Positions 4,901 to 5,606 of a DNA stretch of 5,606 nt are shown piece by piece. The notes below the pieces were generated by a model, which had not been told where the DNA came from, made no database searches, and was given only the letters and a program-made list of their open reading frames with translations. Made by a program: the position numbers and the translations under genes. Position 1 is the stretch's first letter. Every line of letters starts with the position of its first letter. This DNA is from DASPXY01 sp038227745 (GTDB lineage: Bacteria; Planctomycetota; Planctomycetia; Gemmatales; Gemmataceae). The DNA lies in the NCBI GenBank assembly GCA_038227745.1, contig JBBRPS010000684.1, positions 1-5,606 on the forward strand, read 5' to 3'.

Positions 4901-5606
4901 GGAAGACCGGGCTGATGTTCAGCTCCGGCGATGGCACCGGCAACGCCTCGATGACGTTCACCGGCACGCTCGCCGACATCAACGCCGCCCTCGACGGCTT
5001 GCGCTTCGACCCCACGCGCAACTACGGCGGGGACGCCGTCCTGACCGTGGCGACGAACGATCTGGGCAACACCGGCGCCGGCGGCCCGCAGAGCGCCTCC
5101 GGCACGGTAGACATCGCGGTCGGCGTCCCGGGCATCCTCGTCACGCCCACGGCGGGGCTCGTGACGACGGAGGCGGGCGGGCAGGCCACCTTCACGGTCG
5201 TCCTGGCCACGCAGCCGAGGGCGAACGTGACCATCCCGCTGCGCAGCAGCAACACCGCCGAGGGCACCGTCTCTGCCTCCAGCCTGACGTTCACGGCGGC
5301 GAACTGGAACGTGGCGCAGACGGTCACCGTCACCGGCGTCGATGACTTCGTGGCGGACGGCGACCGGCCCTACACCATCGTCACGGCGCCGGCCGCCAGC
5401 GCCGACCCGAACTACAACGGCCGCGATGCCACGGATGTGTCCCTGGTGAACAAGGACGACGACGTGGCGGGCATCATCGTGACGCCGACCTCCGGGCTGG
5501 TGACCACGGAGGCGGGGGGGACGGCCACCTTCACCGTCCGCCTCACCAGCCAGCCCACGGCCGACGTGACCATCCCGCTGAGCAGCAGCAACACCGCCGA
5601 GGGGAC
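1963..5606 (+). CDS. Giant multidomain surface protein with DUF4347 head, 3'-truncated by the window
   Basis: The first 1214 codons of a very large, probably exported protein; no stop is reached. Domain order by residue: basic N-terminus with an LEPR-XLL-like motif, L-E-D-R-R-L-P-S (49-56); short linker (57-86); DUF4347 (about 87-250) with S-H-G (146-148) and Y-G-C-D (188-191); seven propeller-like repeats (266-646); cadherin-like domains (about 647-793, 794-925, 927-1054); Calx-beta-like repeats (1057-1169 and 1170 onward). DUF4347 is commonly found at the head of large repetitive bacterial adhesins, and cadherin-like and Calx-beta units are typical calcium-stiffened stalk modules, so a role in attachment or cell contact is a reasonable inference. 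ATG 1963 is the first canonical start after the in-frame TGA at 1789-1791. Its ribosome site is weak: GGAG at 1942-1945 is 17 nt away. No classical hydrophobic signal peptide is visible, and the basic N-terminus with the LEPR-XLL-like motif may serve in its place. Full length and C-terminal anchor are unknown. Confidence 0.92.
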   Translation, partial: MGTNPFLSCWKRLRCAGSRLAHTLRETFGVGVYSLPPRPARGLGALQQLEDRRLPSVTPLQLPVVSYPLSEKTAAQLSSLTTAPSELVFLDPSVPNSQQLLADLEGSRSDGRRFDVVTLDPGQDGVRQVSQALAGRSGLTAVHFVSHGAEGAVQLGDTWLGLGDLAQDAGLIRGWRNALADGADLLFYGCDVAAGADGRALLQGLHDLTGADVAASVDPTGSARLGGNWDLEYQVGAVHTLVAFSAAAEQAWSGLLATPLGSELPVNATTAGTQQTFAENPGAVAADASGNFVVTWTGVDADQTGVYAQRFNAAGVAQGPEILVNTTTAGNQLYSVVAVAPGGAFVVAWSTDSGSSFGIRLQRYDANGVAQGGETQVNTFTTGDQIYPAIAMDGAGNCVVTWTSINQDGSGWGVYAQRFDAVGARLGTEFRVNTSTAGDQMFSRVAMNAAGDFAIAWESYGQDGDNPTMSNIYAQRYDANGVAQGAESLVNADYTSGTQKSAAVAMDAAGNFVVAWQSNGSQDGNGLGVFARRFDAAGNPLAGEFQVNVTTAGDQMFPALAMRPSGEFLVTWTDAAADGSGRGVYARQYDAAGSPDSGEFQVNTTVALNQQYSSATWVGHQLVVAWSGNGVGDDAGVFAQRYFTNKAPVLSGTTDLTPINEDDVTNNGTPVSALISGQVMDADGDPTGIAVTAVDNTNGAWQYSLDGGSTWAAFGAPSPTAARLLAADANTRVRFVPAADYNGIVSGGLTFQAWDRTAAAAGGTADVSANGGATAFSAATASAGVTVNAVNDAPVATVPPAQTTAEDTPLVFSTANGNRISVSDVDAGGNPEQVTLAATNGTLTLAGKTGLMFSSGSGSGDASMTFTGTLADINAALDGLRYDPAADYNGPAIVQLTVHDQGNTGAGGPLSASGAVAVTVTAVNDPPVNALPGPQFVAKNTTLIFSAAGGNGISVSDVDAGGNPEQVTLAATNGTLTLAGKTGLMFSSGDGTGNASMTFTGTLADINAALDGLRFDPTRNYGGDAVLTVATNDLGNTGAGGPQSASGTVDIAVGVPGILVTPTAGLVTTEAGGQATFTVVLATQPRANVTIPLRSSNTAEGTVSASSLTFTAANWNVAQTVTVTGVDDFVADGDRPYTIVTAPAASADPNYNGRDATDVSLVNKDDDVAGIIVTPTSGLVTTEAGGTATFTVRLTSQPTADVTIPLSSSNTAEG
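2107..2130 (+). other. LEPR-XLL-like N-terminal motif
   Basis: Codons 49-56 read L-E-D-R-R-L-P-S. They follow an arginine-rich segment (several Arg in residues 12-53) and precede the mature domains. Planctomycete extracellular proteins often carry L-E-x-R-x-L-L-S at this place. Here the second Leu of the L-L pair is Pro. Its presence also argues that translation begins upstream of it, supporting ATG 1963 over later starts. Confidence 0.6.
2166..2207. repeat. Inverted repeat inside the N-terminal linker of the surface-protein gene
   Basis: GTTGTCGGAGAA (2166-2177) and TTCTCTGACAAC (2196-2207) are inverted copies with one mismatch, which becomes a G-U pair in RNA, around an 18-nt loop. A second GTTGTCAG copy lies just upstream at 2152-2159. 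The stretch from about 2140 to 2212 is visibly lower in GC than its surroundings and resembles the GTTGTCAGTT-type dispersed repeats seen in many bacterial genomes. It is read in frame as the linker between the LEPR-XLL-like motif and DUF4347 (residues about 60-84). Confidence 0.6.
2221..2712 (+). other. DUF4347 domain of the surface protein
   Basis: Residues about 87-250 match the DUF4347 pattern throughout. They begin with L-V-F-L-D-P-S-V-P-N (87-96), then V-T-L-D-P-G-Q-D-G-V, and H-F-V-S-H-G-A-E-G (143-151) followed by an L-G turn. D-L-L-F-Y-G-C-D-V-A (184-193) and L-T-G-A-D-V-A-A-S come next, and the domain ends with G-G-N-W-D-L-E-Y. A His after Ser on one strand end (His147) and a Cys after Gly on the next (Cys190) is the arrangement of catalytic dyads in clan CD (caspase/CHAT-like) peptidases. 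A proteolytic or self-processing role is therefore possible but unproven for this family. Confidence 0.85.
2737..3900 (+). repeat. Seven tandem propeller-like repeats in the surface protein
   Basis: Seven protein repeats begin with V-N at 2758, 2932, 3091, 3256, 3430, 3601 and 3766 (58, 53, 55, 58, 57, 55 and about 45 residues). The consensus reads V-N-T-x-T-x-G-D-Q-x-x-P-x-V-A-M-D, then G-x-F-V-V-x-W-x-S, D-G-x-G-x-G-V-Y-A-Q-R-F-D-A-x-G, and G-x-E-F-Q. The seventh copy ends after A-Q-R-Y and lacks the final G-x-E-F-Q part. That part appears instead just before repeat 1, as L-G-S-E-L-P (2740-2757). This circular permutation is typical of beta-propellers closed by a strand from the N-terminus. 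The period and copy number suggest one seven-bladed propeller; ligand unknown. Confidence 0.75.
4420..4613 (+). repeat. Near-identical intragenic repeat, copy 1 (cadherin-like domain B)
   Basis: This 194-bp stretch matches 4819-5012 with 10 mismatches by my count (about 95% identity), at an offset of exactly 399 bp (133 codons). Of 65 codons spanned, four change the residue (S to D, S to T, D to N, Y to F). The flanking parts of the two domains are much less alike. Confidence 0.85.
4819..5012 (+). repeat. Near-identical intragenic repeat, copy 2 (cadherin-like domain C)
   Basis: This is the second copy of the 194-bp unit at 4420-4613, in the same orientation and frame. Three of the four replacement codons cluster in one short serine/glycine/aspartate loop (4930-4944), and the fourth (Y to F) is near the end. 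The rest is almost unchanged. Confidence 0.85.
5131..5606 (+). repeat. Calx-beta-like tandem repeat, one full and one partial unit
   Basis: Unit 1 spans 5131-5469 (113 residues, 339 bp). Unit 2 begins at 5470 and is cut by the window end. Over the 137 bp available, the units differ at 24 positions by my count (about 82% DNA identity; 36 of 45 residues the same). Each starts with G-I-x-V-T-P-T-x-G-L-V-T-T-E-A-G-G and a T-F-T-V strand, then V-T-I-P-L and S-S-N-T-A-E-G. Unit 1 continues through A-Q-T-V-T-V-T-G-V-D-D and ends in an acidic N-K-D-D-D-V-A linker. The layout matches Calx-beta-like modules, which bind calcium through acidic loops. More copies probably follow beyond the window. Confidence 0.75.

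Larger units (their letters stand above)
3901..5124 (+). other. Three cadherin-like domains of the surface protein
   Basis: Domain A (about 3901-4341) opens with A-P-V-L and carries I-N-E-D-D, M-D-A-D-G-D-P, F-V-P-A-A-D-Y-N-G and the closing V-N-A-V-N-D-A-P. Domain B (about 4342-4737) has A-E-D-T-P-L-V-F, S-V-S-D-V-D-A-G-G-N and Y-D-P-A-A-D-Y-N-G, closing with V-N-D-P-P. Domain C (about 4741-5124) repeats the same plan as B. The acidic N-E-D, D-x-D-G-D and V-N-D-x-P motifs are those of bacterial cadherin-like stalk modules, where calcium at the joints stiffens the chain. B and C are recent duplicates; A belongs to a distinct subtype. Confidence 0.75.

Noticed and set aside
1..5606. CRISPR array, tRNA, rRNA, transposase or toxin-antitoxin genes
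   Set aside because: No short regularly spaced direct repeats, cloverleaf, conserved rRNA stretch or recognisable proteins of these types were seen.

Overview
The window is GC-rich (about 70% by eye) and has long shadow frames on both strands, as expected for such DNA. It probably comes from a planctomycete or a close relative. The main clue is in the second gene. Its N-terminus carries an L-E-D-R-R-L-P-S motif resembling the LEPR-XLL N-terminal motif of planctomycete surface proteins. That motif is followed by a DUF4347 domain and a chain of bacterial adhesin-type repeats. I cannot fix the genus from sequence alone.

Layout: positions 1-81 are a short leader with no recognisable gene and a Shine-Dalgarno-like AGGA just before the first start. 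Positions 82-1761 (+) encode a complete 559-residue polytopic membrane protein of the NCS2/AGZA (xanthine/uracil permease-like) type. Positions 1762-1962 are intergenic and hold two separate inverted repeats. The first overlaps the last codons of the permease gene and looks like a small palindromic interspersed repeat. The second, at 1879-1916, looks like a hairpin terminator or other structured RNA element. Positions 1963-5606 (+) hold the 5' part of a very large gene that runs off the window, with 1214 codons visible and no stop.

The large protein reads, in order: LEPR-XLL-like N-terminus; a short low-GC linker containing an inverted repeat that may derive from a mobile repeat; DUF4347 with intact SHG and YGCD motifs (a possible His/Cys dyad of the caspase-like peptidase clan); seven copies of a 45-58-residue repeat that plausibly fold as a seven-bladed beta-propeller; three cadherin-like domains, two of them about 95% identical at DNA level over 194 bp; and the beginning of a Calx-beta-like tandem array with a 113-residue period.

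The two genes are on the same strand, but 201 bp and two hairpins separate them. I see no sign that they form one functional unit: the permease is an inner-membrane importer, and the giant protein is most likely exported or surface-exposed. The most rewarding things to examine are the DUF4347 plus seven-repeat head and the repeat DNA that appears to have been absorbed into both coding sequences.
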